Source: Myxococcales bacterium (GTDB lineage: Bacteria > Myxococcota > UBA796 > SXON01). From it: 64,000 nucleotides of DNA. Shown here piece after piece: positions 49,272 through 57,488 of the stretch. Under the pieces are notes generated by a model, which saw nothing but the letters and a program-made list of their open reading frames with translations, was not told where the DNA came from and ran no database searches. Position numbers and translations under genes: made by a program. The stretch lies in NCBI GenBank assembly GCA_009692585.1, contig SHYX01000017.1:24479-88478 (forward strand). Direction: 5' to 3'. Positions within the stretch are counted from its first letter, which is position 1, and each line of letters opens with the position of its first letter.

Positions 49272-50744
49272 GTGACCGAGCGGATCCAGCGCTACAACGT
49301 CGGGCGCTTCGGCGTCGCCCTGGGCGTGCTGGCGGTCACCGGCGTCAGCGCGCTGGACCAGGGTCCCTTCGCCAACAGCGATCGGGCCTTCTTCACGATC
49401 CTCGCCGTCCAGTTGCTGCTGCTGATCGCGAGCGCGCTGTACACCAGGCTGCGGCGTCCGGGGGTGGGATTCCTCTCGCTGATGTTCGTCGTGGACGTGG
49501 TCGGGGCGTCGTTGCTGTCGGCGTTCACCGGCGGCGGTGGCTCGCTGCTGGTCTTCCTCTATTTCCCGGCCATCGCCGCCGGTGCGTACCTGCTCGGCCG
49601 CGCCGGCGCGATCGCCGTCTCGGTACTCGCTGCGGCCGGATTGTTGGCCGTGGCCCTGTTCGCTGGCGACGCCGCCGGGGACGACCTCCTGCTGCGGTAC
49701 TGGGAGGTCGGTTTCCGCGTGCTATCGCTCTTGCTGGTGGGCATCCTCAGCGGGCAGCTCGCCGAGTCGCTCGAGCGCACCGGGAAGGCCCTCGTGGCGC
49801 AGAAGGTGGCCTCCGAGACGGTCATCGAGCGGGTGAGGGCGGGCGTGCTCATCGCGGGGCTCGATGACCGCATCGTGGAGATCAACCCGAGCGGTCGACT
49901 GCTGCTGGGAAATGCGATCGGCAGGCGCGTCACCGAGGTGTTCTCGGGTGCGGTCCATCACCGTAGCTGGGAGGAGACGCCTCCGGACGGGCGCCGGCTG
50001 GTGTGCAGCCAGGCGACGCTCCCGGACCAGGGCCGGGTCATCGTCGTGGAGGACGTGACCGAGCTGTGGGCGATGCGCGAACGGGCGCAACGGGACGAGC
50101 GCCTGGTCGCCGCCGGGCACCTGTCCGCGGGGCTCGCCCATGAGATTCGCAACCCGCTGGCGGCCTTGTCCGCAATCCTGCAACTGCTCAGGGAAGACCG
50201 CCCTTCGCGTCACCTCGACCTGGCCCTGGGGGAGACGCAGCGGCTCAATCGGCTGGTCGAGGACTTCCTGACCGCGGCGGCGGCGCCGGCGCTTCGGAAG
50301 GTGATGCTCGAACTCGACGGGTTGGTGGCCAACATCGTCGACGCCTTCCTCCAGGATCCACGGTTTGCCGGGGTGGTGCGGGTGACCCTGGACCTCCATC
50401 CCGTCCGGGTGACCGTCGATCCCGACCGGCTCCGGCAGGTGCTGTGGAACCTGCTCACCAACGCGGCCCAGTCGATGCCGGGGGGCGGTGAGGTCCGGGT
50501 CGGCGTGGAGGTGGCCGGTCGGAGCGCCTGCCTCCGCATCGCCGACGGCGGCGGGGGGATCGCGCCGGAGGAGCTGTCCAGGATCTTCGACCCCTTCTAC
50601 ACCCGCCGGGCGGGGGGCACCGGGCTCGGGCTGGCGGTCGTCGAGCAGCTCGTCCGGGCGCACGGTGGCACGGTGGACGTGGCGTCGCCTCCGGGCCAGG
50701 GTACGACGTTCACCATCCATCTGCCGGGAGTGGACTCCGCATGA
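49272..50744 (+). CDS. pilS: Sensor histidine kinase PilS
   Basis: 490 residues, GTG start 3 nt after the pilC stop. The N-terminal half has about six hydrophobic helices (residues 15-175), the PilS layout. A PAS-like segment comes next (VIERVRAGVLIAGLDDRIVE). The HisKA domain carries phospho-acceptor His290 in GLAHEIRNPLAALSAIL, and the ATPase domain has N-box LLTNAAQSMPGG, G-boxes DGGGGIAP and GGTGLGLAVVEQLV. In Pseudomonas PilS senses pilin levels in the membrane and tunes pilA transcription through PilR. Its stop overlaps the pilR start (ATGA). Confidence 0.93.
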   Translation: MTERIQRYNVGRFGVALGVLAVTGVSALDQGPFANSDRAFFTILAVQLLLLIASALYTRLRRPGVGFLSLMFVVDVVGASLLSAFTGGGGSLLVFLYFPAIAAGAYLLGRAGAIAVSVLAAAGLLAVALFAGDAAGDDLLLRYWEVGFRVLSLLLVGILSGQLAESLERTGKALVAQKVASETVIERVRAGVLIAGLDDRIVEINPSGRLLLGNAIGRRVTEVFSGAVHHRSWEETPPDGRRLVCSQATLPDQGRVIVVEDVTELWAMRERAQRDERLVAAGHLSAGLAHEIRNPLAALSAILQLLREDRPSRHLDLALGETQRLNRLVEDFLTAAAAPALRKVMLELDGLVANIVDAFLQDPRFAGVVRVTLDLHPVRVTVDPDRLRQVLWNLLTNAAQSMPGGGEVRVGVEVAGRSACLRIADGGGGIAPEELSRIFDPFYTRRAGGTGLGLAVVEQLVRAHGGTVDVASPPGQGTTFTIHLPGVDSA

Positions 50745-52144
50745 GCGCCGCACGGGTGTTGATCATCGACGACGAACCGACCTTGCGGGAGGTGTTGAGC
50801 ATGGTCTTGGGAAAGGCCGGCTACGAGGTGCGCGATGCGCCGTCGGGCGAGGCCGGGCTCCGGGTCGCTGCTCAGTGGTTCCCCGACGTGGTGATCACCG
50901 ACCTGACGATGCCGGGCATGGACGGACTGGAGGTCTTGCGCCAGATCAAGACGCGGGCGGCCGAGCTTGGCCGCGACGTGCAGGTGGTGCTGATTACCGC
51001 GTATGCCAGCGCCGGCACCGCCATCGCCGCGATGAAGGAAGGCGCGTTCGACTATGTGGCCAAGCCCTTCGACAACGAGGAGTTGCGGCTCGTGGTCGCC
51101 AAAGCCCTGGCCATGCGCCGGCTGGAGGCGGAGAACGAGCGGCTGCACGCGGAGCTGGCCACGAAGTACCAGCTTGGCCAGCTCGTCGGCACCTCCCCGC
51201 CGATGCAGGAGGTCTACGGCCTCGTTCGCCGCATCATGAACACCCGGATCAATTGCCTCGTCTGCGGTGAGTCCGGAACCGGCAAGGAGCTGGTCGCCCG
51301 CGCCATCCACTTCGGCAGCGCCCGTGCCCGCGGTCCGTTCGTGGCGGTGAACTGTGGAGCGATCCCCGACGCCCTGGTCGAGAGCGAGCTGTTCGGCCAC
51401 ATGAAGGGCTCGTTCACCGGCGCCCTCCGCGACAAGCCCGGGCACTTCGAGGCGGCGGCCGGCGGCACCCTATTCCTCGACGAAGTCGGTGAGATGCCGC
51501 TCTCCGCGCAGGTCAAGGCGCTCCGGGCGCTCTCGGAGCGCATGATCGTCCGGGTCGGGTCCTCGGAGGAGGTCCCGGTCGACGTGCGCATCGTCGCGGC
51601 GACCAACCGTGACCTCCGCGCCGAGGTGGCCGCGGGTCGTTTCCGCGAGGACCTCTACTACCGGCTCAACGTCGTCCAGATCGACATGCCGCCGCTTCGC
51701 CAGCGCCGCGAGGACATCCTGGTGCTGGCCCAGCACTTCATCGAGAAGTACGCCGCCGAATTCGGCAAGCCCACCCGAGGCGCCACCCCGGAGGTACAAC
51801 GGCTCCTGCGCGCGTGGAGTTACCCGGGGAACGTCCGGGAGCTCCAGAACATCATCGAGCGGGCCGTGGCCATGGAGCCGGGAAGCCTGTTGGCGCCGGC
51901 CTCGTTGCCGGAGCGGCTTCAGGGGGGGGTGGTGCCGTCCGTCGAGGAGGGCGACGAGGAGGCCTTTCCGGGCGACGGGATCGATCTCGACGGGCGCCTG
52001 ACCAGCGTGGAGCGGAGGTACCTCGAAGCCGCGCTCGCGGCGGCAGGCGGCAACCGCACCCAGGCCGCCCGCCTGCTCGGCATCAGCTTTCGGTCCATGC
52101 GCTACCGCCTCGTCAAGCTGGGCCTCGCCGCGGACGAAGAATGA
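50741..52144 (+). CDS. pilR: Sigma-54-dependent response regulator PilR
   Basis: 467 residues. The receiver domain (about 1-120) has Asp54 in [10 protein letters not shown] as phospho-acceptor. The AAA+ domain (about 145-380) has Walker [16 protein letters not shown] and KGSFTGA, the GAFTGA-type sigma-54 contact loop with Ser in place of Ala, a variant seen in other PilR proteins, then Walker [11 protein letters not shown]. The Fis-type helix-turn-helix lies at the C-terminus ([20 protein letters not shown]). It activates pilA, whose promoter lies immediately downstream. Overlaps pilS by ATGA. Confidence 0.95.
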   Translation: MSAARVLIIDDEPTLREVLSMVLGKAGYEVRDAPSGEAGLRVAAQWFPDVVITDLTMPGMDGLEVLRQIKTRAAELGRDVQVVLITAYASAGTAIAAMKEGAFDYVAKPFDNEELRLVVAKALAMRRLEAENERLHAELATKYQLGQLVGTSPPMQEVYGLVRRIMNTRINCLVCGESGTGKELVARAIHFGSARARGPFVAVNCGAIPDALVESELFGHMKGSFTGALRDKPGHFEAAAGGTLFLDEVGEMPLSAQVKALRALSERMIVRVGSSEEVPVDVRIVAATNRDLRAEVAAGRFREDLYYRLNVVQIDMPPLRQRREDILVLAQHFIEKYAAEFGKPTRGATPEVQRLLRAWSYPGNVRELQNIIERAVAMEPGSLLAPASLPERLQGGVVPSVEEGDEEAFPGDGIDLDGRLTSVERRYLEAALAAAGGNRTQAARLLGISFRSMRYRLVKLGLAADEE

Positions 52145-52169
52145 CGCTCCGCGGCAGCTGCCGCAAATT

Positions 52170-52199
52170 GTCACGTCCATCGGTGACGACAATGGTCAC
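52170..52199. promoter_or_regulatory. Candidate PilR binding region upstream of pilA
   Basis: Three half-sites alternate in orientation: GTCAC (52170-52174), GTGAC (52183-52187) and GTCAC (52195-52199). Their centres are 12-13 bp apart, and the region lies about 30-60 bp above the sigma-54 -24 element. This is a plausible upstream activating sequence for PilR dimers. Confidence 0.5.
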
Positions 52200-52228
52200 A
52201 ATCATCAGAAGGATCGAGGATCGTCCGT

Positions 52229-52243
52229 TGGCACGACCCTTGC
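52229..52243 (+). promoter_or_regulatory. Sigma-54 promoter of pilA
   Basis: TGGCACGACCCTTGC matches the -24/-12 consensus TGGCACG-N4-TTGC exactly, with the GG (52230-52231) and GC (52242-52243) dinucleotides 10 nt apart. Predicted transcription starts near 52255, leaving about a 48-nt leader before the pilA ATG. Confidence 0.92.
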
Positions 52244-52302
52244 GTAATGTCGCCGCGACTGGCAATCCCAGTGACTCCCCCAACTCAATCACGGAGCATA
52301 CA

Positions 52303-52746
52303 ATGCGTCAGAACAAGGGCTTCTCGCTCGTCGAACTCATGATCGTCGTCGCCATCATCGGCATCCTCGCCGCCATCGCGATCCCCAACTTCGCCCGCAT
52401 GCAGCTGAAGTCGAAGCGCGCGGAAGTCCCGGGCAACGTCGACGGCATCAAGACCGCCGAGGTCGCCTACGAGGCGTCGTACAATGCGTTCATCGACCTG
52501 GCGGCCAACCCGGGCTCCACCAGCAAGACGCCCCAGGCGTTCAACACTTCGGTTACCACCTGGGATGCGGTCGGCTGGGAGCCGGACGGCCTGGTTCGGG
52601 GCAACTACGAGGTGACCGGCTCAACCAACACCGACTTCAACGTCACCGGCTCCTGCGATGTGGACGGCGACGCGAACGCGGTGAGCTACAGCGCATCGAT
52701 GACCTCGAATGCGACGATCGCCGCCGGCCAGGAAGACGTCTACTAG
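52303..52746 (+). CDS. pilA: Type IV major pilin PilA
   Basis: 147 residues. The prepilin leader MRQNKG is cut before Phe7, and the mature N-terminus FSLVELMIVVAIIGILAAIA has Glu5, the classical type IVa pilin helix. The globular part (about 35-147) has one Cys near residue 122 (GSCDVDGD), so no C-terminal disulphide loop of the Pseudomonas kind. The start is fixed by GGAG 8 nt upstream and by the sigma-54 promoter. PilD cleavage and N-methylation are expected from the family. Confidence 0.96.
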   Translation: MRQNKGFSLVELMIVVAIIGILAAIAIPNFARMQLKSKRAEVPGNVDGIKTAEVAYEASYNAFIDLAANPGSTSKTPQAFNTSVTTWDAVGWEPDGLVRGNYEVTGSTNTDFNVTGSCDVDGDANAVSYSASMTSNATIAAGQEDVY

Positions 52747-52795
52747 TCTCTACTCGTCTTGTGGTGCAGCCGACTTGCTCGGCGTGAACTGAGTG

Positions 52796-52829
52796 AGGAC
52801 GGGCCGATCGGCCCGTCCTGTTCGTTTTT
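52796..52829 (+). terminator. Rho-independent terminator of pilA
   Basis: A strong inverted repeat, AGGACGGGCC (52796-52805) and GGCCCGTCCT (52810-52819) around GATC, is followed by GTTCGTTTTT, a T-rich tract. It closes the pil cluster 50 bp after the pilA stop. Confidence 0.92.
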
Positions 52830-52869
52830 GCCCATGCGAGGTGGCCGCAGGGCCAACGGTCGGGTGTGG

Positions 52870-52875
52870 TAGGCT
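52870..52875 (+). promoter_or_regulatory. Extended -10-like box of the first GT-C gene
   Basis: TGGTAGGCT gives TAGGCT at 52870-52875, 6 nt before the GTG start, with an upstream TG. This predicts a leaderless transcript starting after the pilA terminator. Confidence 0.4.
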
Positions 52876-52881
52876 CGCGCG

Positions 52882-54384
52882 GTGCGTACACCCGCCGCCC
52901 GCCTGCTCGTGGTGTGCCCGTTCATCGTGCTCGCCGCCTTGTTTGTTCCTCCGGCGCTCGACGCGGGCTGGGTGCTTGACGACGTGCGCGCCTTGTCCCG
53001 GCACGCTCACGACGGCCACCCGTGGGGGGAGTGGACGCACGCGACCTACGAGTGGTCCAGCGGCGACGCCGGCCACCTGTGGCGCCCGCTCCCCGCCTTC
53101 CTCCAGCATCTCGCCGCGCTGGCGGCAGGACGGACGCCGGCCACCTTCCGGCTTCTCAATGTGGTGCTGCACGCGGGCGTGGTCCTGGTCGTGATGGGCC
53201 TGGTACGTCGCAGCGCCGCCGGCCCCGGTGCCGCCGCGCTCGCAGGGACGGTCCTGGTCCTGCATCCGGCGGTGGCTGAGGTCGTGCCGTGGAGCTCGGA
53301 CGTCTTCGATGTCATGCTGGCGCTGGTGTTGATGCTCGCGGCCACGCGAGCGCAGGCCGCCGCCTCCCCGACCCGCCGCGCCGTCGAGGCGGCGCTTTTC
53401 ACCCTGACGGCCTGCCTTTGCAAGGAGAGCGCCGCCACCGCGGCCCCGGCGCTCGCGGCGGTGGCGTGGGCGGCCGCCGGTTGGCGCGCGGGCGTGGGCG
53501 CGGGGCTGGGCTCCGCGGTCGGGGCCGGGAGCTTCCTGCTCTTGCACGGCGCGGTCACCGGCCAGGGCTACGGCAGCGCCGCCGCGAGCCCGTTGCGGGA
53601 CACCCTCCTCGCCGGCCTGGACACCCTGGGTGGGCTGCCCACCTTGCCGGCGCGGGCCACCGCGGCCCACCTCTTCGAGCCCGGGGCCGCGGCCGCGGCC
53701 CCGACGGGCGTCGCGGCGTTGCTCGCGGCCGCCCTGGTGGGCTGGCTGCTCCGCACCGACGACGCCGCCCAACGACGCTGGCTGGCCGCGGTGGTTGGCT
53801 TCGTGGCGCTGAGCGCCCCCGCGGCCATCGGCATCCCGTTCATCGGCGTGCAGGCCGGTCGCTACGTTTTCGTGCCCCTGGTCTGGTTGGTGGGCGTGGG
53901 CGCGCCGCCGCTCGCGGCGATGGCCGCCGGGCGCCGGTCCGCGCCCCTCCTGGTGGTCGCGGCCTGCATGCTCTGGGCGCCTCGCACCGCGGTGCGGGTC
54001 GGTGAGTTCCAAGACAACGTCACGCTGTTTCGCGCCGAACTCCGGAGTGAGCCCGACAACCCCTATGCCCGCGCCAGCGTGGCACGGCACCTCGTCGTCG
54101 CCGCGATCGATGGCACGGGTGGCCTCTCCATGTGGGCCGCAGCGCTGGACGATCTCCCCAGCGGGCTTCGCGTCCCCGATGCCCGGCGGGAGCGCTGGGA
54201 CCTCGCCCAGGCGGCCTTCCTCGCCGGTGCCGCCCCCCTGGCGCTGCACCAGGCGTCCCGGCTGCGTGCGGAGCCGGGTTGGCTGCCGGGGCAGCTCGCC
54301 TGCCTGGAAGCCGACAGCCTCGATGCGATGGGCCGCCACGAGGAGGCGGCGCACGCGGCGTTGGGCTGCGTGCCGGAAACGTAG
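52882..54384 (+). CDS. Multi-pass membrane protein, GT-C glycosyltransferase-like (TMTC/PMT type)
   Basis: 500 residues, GTG start. A first transmembrane helix is followed by an acidic pair in a loop (GWVLDDVRAL), the GT-C hallmark. WRPLPAFLQHLAAL, LHPAVAEVVPWSSDVFD and CLCKESAATAAPAL follow, a motif series shared with TMTC-type proteins. About ten helices span residues 10-370. A soluble TPR-like C-terminus (about 380-500) follows. Such enzymes transfer sugar from a lipid-linked donor to protein at the outer face of the membrane (family knowledge). Next to pilA it may glycosylate pilin (inference). It has a paralogue at 55819. Confidence 0.7.
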   Translation: MRTPAARLLVVCPFIVLAALFVPPALDAGWVLDDVRALSRHAHDGHPWGEWTHATYEWSSGDAGHLWRPLPAFLQHLAALAAGRTPATFRLLNVVLHAGVVLVVMGLVRRSAAGPGAAALAGTVLVLHPAVAEVVPWSSDVFDVMLALVLMLAATRAQAAASPTRRAVEAALFTLTACLCKESAATAAPALAAVAWAAAGWRAGVGAGLGSAVGAGSFLLLHGAVTGQGYGSAAASPLRDTLLAGLDTLGGLPTLPARATAAHLFEPGAAAAAPTGVAALLAAALVGWLLRTDDAAQRRWLAAVVGFVALSAPAAIGIPFIGVQAGRYVFVPLVWLVGVGAPPLAAMAAGRRSAPLLVVAACMLWAPRTAVRVGEFQDNVTLFRAELRSEPDNPYARASVARHLVVAAIDGTGGLSMWAAALDDLPSGLRVPDARRERWDLAQAAFLAGAAPLALHQASRLRAEPGWLPGQLACLEADSLDAMGRHEEAAHAALGCVPET

Positions 54385-54404
54385 CCCCCGCAGCCGTGAT
54401 CGGC

Positions 54405-54410
54405 TAGCCT
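54405..54410 (+). promoter_or_regulatory. -10-like box before the 54417 gene
   Basis: TAGCCT ends 6 nt before the ATG, so transcription would begin at the start codon. Confidence 0.35.
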
Positions 54411-54416
54411 GCCCCG

Positions 54417-55310
54417 ATGGTGCAACTGCCGATCGTCCAGCGGCTCGTGTTCGCCGGGGTGCTGTGCGCCACGGTCGGGCTCACCACCGTTGCCCAACCC
54501 CGGCTCGACGCCACCCGTCGTGTGCGCAACCTCGACGCCGTGCTGGTCTTCTTCCCCTCCGCCGAGGGGGTACGCATGTCGAGCAGCGGGTTCGAGGATG
54601 TGGCCGCCGACCTGATGTGGGTACGGACGGTGCTCTTGTTCGGCGAGCGGTACGGCTCCAGCGAAGATCCCGCGTGGATCGAATGGCTCACCCGGATGAT
54701 CGGCACGGTCACCCAGCTGGACCCTCGCTGGTCGACGCCGTACAAGTACGGGGGCTCGATGCTTCGGGTCGTCGGCGCCATCGACGAATCGTCAGCGGTG
54801 TTCGCCCGATGTACCGAGGAGCGGCCCGATGATGCGTGGTGCCCGCTGTCCCGAGGCATGAACGACCTGATCTACAAGGACGACCCTGGCGCCGCGGCCG
54901 AGTGGGTGGCCCGTGCCGCCACCCGCAAGAGCGCGCCTCCCTGGTACGGCGGCCTCTCCGCCGCCTTGCGTGACAAGGCCGGAAGCCGCCGGGCGGGCCT
55001 GGCCTACCTCGAGGAACAGCTCACCACCGCCACCGACCCCGCGGTCATCGAGAGCCTCAACTACCAGCGCGCGAAGTTGCTCCACAACGAGCTGGTCGCC
55101 GGCTGGGAGGCGGCGTGCCTGGCCTGGCGTGACGAGCACGGCCCGCTCGCCAGGCCCAGCGATCTGGCCACGTTGGGCATCGTGCTTCCCGAGAACCCGC
55201 GTGGGGACCCGTGGGTGGTCGGGGCCGACGGCGTGGTGCGCGGTGAAGGCGCCGAGGGCGAGCGCTTGCGTGTGCAGCGTCGCGACGAGTGGAAGCTCCT
55301 CCGCAGGTGA
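54417..55310 (+). CDS. Membrane-anchored protein with TPR-like helical domain
   Basis: 297 residues. An N-terminal hydrophobic helix (about 8-28; LVFAGVLCATVGLTTVA) probably serves as a membrane anchor. The body consists of antiparallel helices with TPR-like spacing (MLRVVGAIDESSAVFARC, AWCPLSRGMNDLIYKDDP, AAEWVARAATR, AGLAYLEEQLTT), and the C-terminus carries a small beta-rich end (GDPWVVGADGVVRGEG). No catalytic motif is visible. It lies between the two GT-C genes and may form a complex with them. The stop TGA shares a base with the folK ATG. Confidence 0.65.
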   Translation: MVQLPIVQRLVFAGVLCATVGLTTVAQPRLDATRRVRNLDAVLVFFPSAEGVRMSSSGFEDVAADLMWVRTVLLFGERYGSSEDPAWIEWLTRMIGTVTQLDPRWSTPYKYGGSMLRVVGAIDESSAVFARCTEERPDDAWCPLSRGMNDLIYKDDPGAAAEWVARAATRKSAPPWYGGLSAALRDKAGSRRAGLAYLEEQLTTATDPAVIESLNYQRAKLLHNELVAGWEAACLAWRDEHGPLARPSDLATLGIVLPENPRGDPWVVGADGVVRGEGAEGERLRVQRRDEWKLLRR

Positions 55311-55822
55311 TGGCGACGCTCGCCGTCGTCGGGCTCGGCGCCTCGATGGGCGACCGCGCCACCACGCTGGAGCTCGCGGCGCGCCTGCTGTCGGTATGGC
55401 CGGGGATCCGCGTTCGCAGGAGCAGTCGCCTCTACTGGTCCGCTCCCGTCGGTGGAGTCGCCGGTGCCGCCTTCCTCAACGGGGCGGTGCTGGTCGCGAC
55501 GACACTCTCGCCAGCCGCGCTCGCGTCGTCGCTCCGTGAGATCGAAGTCCGCCTCGGCCGGCGTCCCACGCGGCGCTGGGCGGACCGCGTCCTGGACCTC
55601 GACCTGCTGTGGATGGAGGGCGTCTCCCTCGACGACGGCGCCCTCACCGTGCCGCACCCCCGCCTGCTGGAGCGCGACTTCGCGCTGGTCCCGCTGGTGG
55701 AGGTGGCGCCGGAGGCCCGAGATCCGCGCTCCAGCATCCGGTACGCGGCGCTGGCGGCGGCCATGTCGCGACTTCCGATCGTCCGCTCACTCCCGCGGGC
55801 GCGGCCGGGCGGACGGTCGTGA
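55310..55822 (+). CDS. folK: 6-hydroxymethyl-7,8-dihydropterin pyrophosphokinase (HPPK)
   Basis: 170 residues, the family's normal size. Transfers pyrophosphate from ATP to 6-hydroxymethyl-7,8-dihydropterin in folate synthesis. The start VVGLGASMGDR matches the glycine-rich opening, and RWADRVLDLDLLWM is the Mg/ATP Asp motif (HPPK consensus R-x-x-D-x-D-L/I-L). VPHPRLLERDFALVPLVEVAP is the diagnostic C-terminal block. It starts within the previous stop (TGATG) and overlaps the next gene by GTGA. Its position among membrane glycosyltransferase-like genes looks incidental. Confidence 0.93.
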   Translation: MATLAVVGLGASMGDRATTLELAARLLSVWPGIRVRRSSRLYWSAPVGGVAGAAFLNGAVLVATTLSPAALASSLREIEVRLGRRPTRRWADRVLDLDLLWMEGVSLDDGALTVPHPRLLERDFALVPLVEVAPEARDPRSSIRYAALAAAMSRLPIVRSLPRARPGGRS

Positions 55823-56478
55823 CGACGACCCGCGTCGAGCGCCTGGCGCTGCCGACGTTGTTCGGCGCGTGCGTCGCGGTGTACCTGCCGGTGCTCGGGA
55901 TGGGCTTCGTCTCCGACGATCCGGCGCTCATCCTGGTGAACCAGCCGTCGATCGCCCAGATTCCCGGGTTCTTCTTCGCCGACCTCTGGGATGGCACCGA
56001 CACCGGGTACTATCGGCCGCTCTTCGTCAGCACCCTTGCTGTGGATCGCGCGCTCTTCGGGCACGAGGCGTGGGGGTTCCACCTGCATTCGCTGGGGTGG
56101 CACCTGCTCGCGGGCCTCGGCGTACACGGGGTGGCGCGCGCCTGGGCGGGCGGGCGTGCCGCGCTGGTCGCCGCCGCGGTCTTCCTGCTGCACCCCCTCC
56201 AGACCGAGGTGGTGGCCGGGGTCTCCGCGCGGAACGACTCGATGGCGGTGGCGCTGGCGTGTGGCGCCGCGGTGGTGCTGTCTCCTCCGCAGCGCCGCTG
56301 GCCGCGTGTGCTGCTGGGCGGCGCCCTCGCGCTGGGCGCGCTGTTGTCGAAGGAGAACGCCGGAGCCGCCGTTGTCGCGCTGTTGCCCGCGCTCGATCTC
56401 GCCCGACGGTGGGGCCCACACAGCATGATCGACGCGGTCCGGCGCTACGCCCCGCTCGCCCTCACCGTGTTTATCTGA
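55819..56478 (+). CDS. GT-C membrane protein, N-terminal part of a gene interrupted by in-frame TGA
   Basis: 219 residues from a GTG overlapping the folK stop. The layout repeats the gene at 52882: a first helix, GFVSDDPALI with the acidic pair, YYRPLFVSTLAVD, LHPLQTEVVAGVSARNDS and LLSKENAGAAVVALL. It ends in mid-domain at TVFI with TGA (56476-56478). Translation resumes in the same frame with LTMHLAFGP and continues in the next entry. A TGG to TGA change would explain the break. It may be a recent pseudogene, a base-call error, or a split gene; read-through is not excluded. Confidence 0.7.
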   Translation: MTTTRVERLALPTLFGACVAVYLPVLGMGFVSDDPALILVNQPSIAQIPGFFFADLWDGTDTGYYRPLFVSTLAVDRALFGHEAWGFHLHSLGWHLLAGLGVHGVARAWAGGRAALVAAAVFLLHPLQTEVVAGVSARNDSMAVALACGAAVVLSPPQRRWPRVLLGGALALGALLSKENAGAAVVALLPALDLARRWGPHSMIDAVRRYAPLALTVFI

Positions 56479-56484
56479 CTCACG

Positions 56485-57426
56485 ATGCATCTCGCGTTCG
56501 GCCCGGCGTCCCTTCCCGGCGGCGCCGAAGGAACCGTCCTCGTGCTGCTCGCGAACGCCCCGGCGATCGCCGCCGTCTACCTCCAGAAGCTGGTCATCGC
56601 CTGGCCCCTCACCGACGGGCACACCGTCCCCTACCTCCCGGTGAGGCACCTGGAGGACCTCGCCACCCTTGTCGCGGCGGCGCTCGTGGCCGGTCTGGCG
56701 GTGAAGAAGGGAGGCCGGGCGGCCGCGGTGGCGCTGGCGCTCGTCGCGTGGTTGGCGGTGCCGGCCGTGGTCGGCATCGGAACTCGCCAGCTCCTCGGCG
56801 AACGGTACGCCTATCTGCCGATGGCGGGCGTCGCCCTCGTCGCGGCCACGACCGTCTCCGGCTGGCGGTCGGGCGTGTGGCTGGCGCTCCTGCTGCCGTT
56901 CTGGCTGTGGCGAATCGGCGAGCGTGTCCCCGAATGGTACGACGACGTCGCGCTCAACGCGGCCGCCCAACGTGACCTGGACACGCCGTACACCCAGGCA
57001 TGGCTCGCCGATGCCTACAGCCGTGCGGGTGACCCGGCGGCGGCGCTGCCGTGGTACGAGCGGGCGCTCCAGGGTCAGCCGCCGATCTGCACCCTGGCCA
57101 CGCGCACGCTGTCGGCAGCGCTGGCGGCGGGCCGTGCAGCGGAGGGGGTCCGTCTGGGCCGGCTCGCGTACGATCGCCGCTGCGCGGGTGTCGCCGGTTT
57201 TCGGGAAACCTGGGCGCTCACGATGTTGGTCGACCGTCAGTGGCAGGGCGCCGCGCGGTTGATGGAGCCGCGCCCGCCCTGCACCGCCGACAACGCCGTG
57301 GTGCTGGGCACCCTCTCCCGCCTCGCCGGGGACGAAGCCGGCGTGAACGGATGCCGTGCGGCCGTCGAGGATCCGGCTCGCTACGACGAGCAGGTCGCGA
57401 GCCTGAGTGCTCGCCAGACGCCGTGA
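56485..57426 (+). CDS. GT-C membrane protein, C-terminal part of the TGA-interrupted gene
   Basis: 313 residues, same frame as the preceding part and starting at an internal Met 6 nt after its TGA. About six hydrophobic helices (residues 10-165) precede a soluble TPR-like region (AWLADAYSRAGDPAAALPWYERALQG), as in the paralogue at 52882. No ribosome-binding site precedes the ATG, so separate translation would rely on coupling. Together the two parts give about 534 residues, close to the paralogue's 500. Confidence 0.7.
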   Translation: MHLAFGPASLPGGAEGTVLVLLANAPAIAAVYLQKLVIAWPLTDGHTVPYLPVRHLEDLATLVAAALVAGLAVKKGGRAAAVALALVAWLAVPAVVGIGTRQLLGERYAYLPMAGVALVAATTVSGWRSGVWLALLLPFWLWRIGERVPEWYDDVALNAAAQRDLDTPYTQAWLADAYSRAGDPAAALPWYERALQGQPPICTLATRTLSAALAAGRAAEGVRLGRLAYDRRCAGVAGFRETWALTMLVDRQWQGAARLMEPRPPCTADNAVVLGTLSRLAGDEAGVNGCRAAVEDPARYDEQVASLSARQTP

Positions 57427-57488
57427 GCCCCCACCCCCTTGCCCGCCGCCGCCCCCCGTCGTAGAACGCGGCACCGCCAGGACCCACC

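Noticed and set aside
56476..56478. TGA as a selenocysteine codon
   Set aside because: No selenoprotein family context, no catalytic Cys at that position in the paralogue and no convincing bacterial SECIS stem seen just downstream; a nonsense change is simpler.
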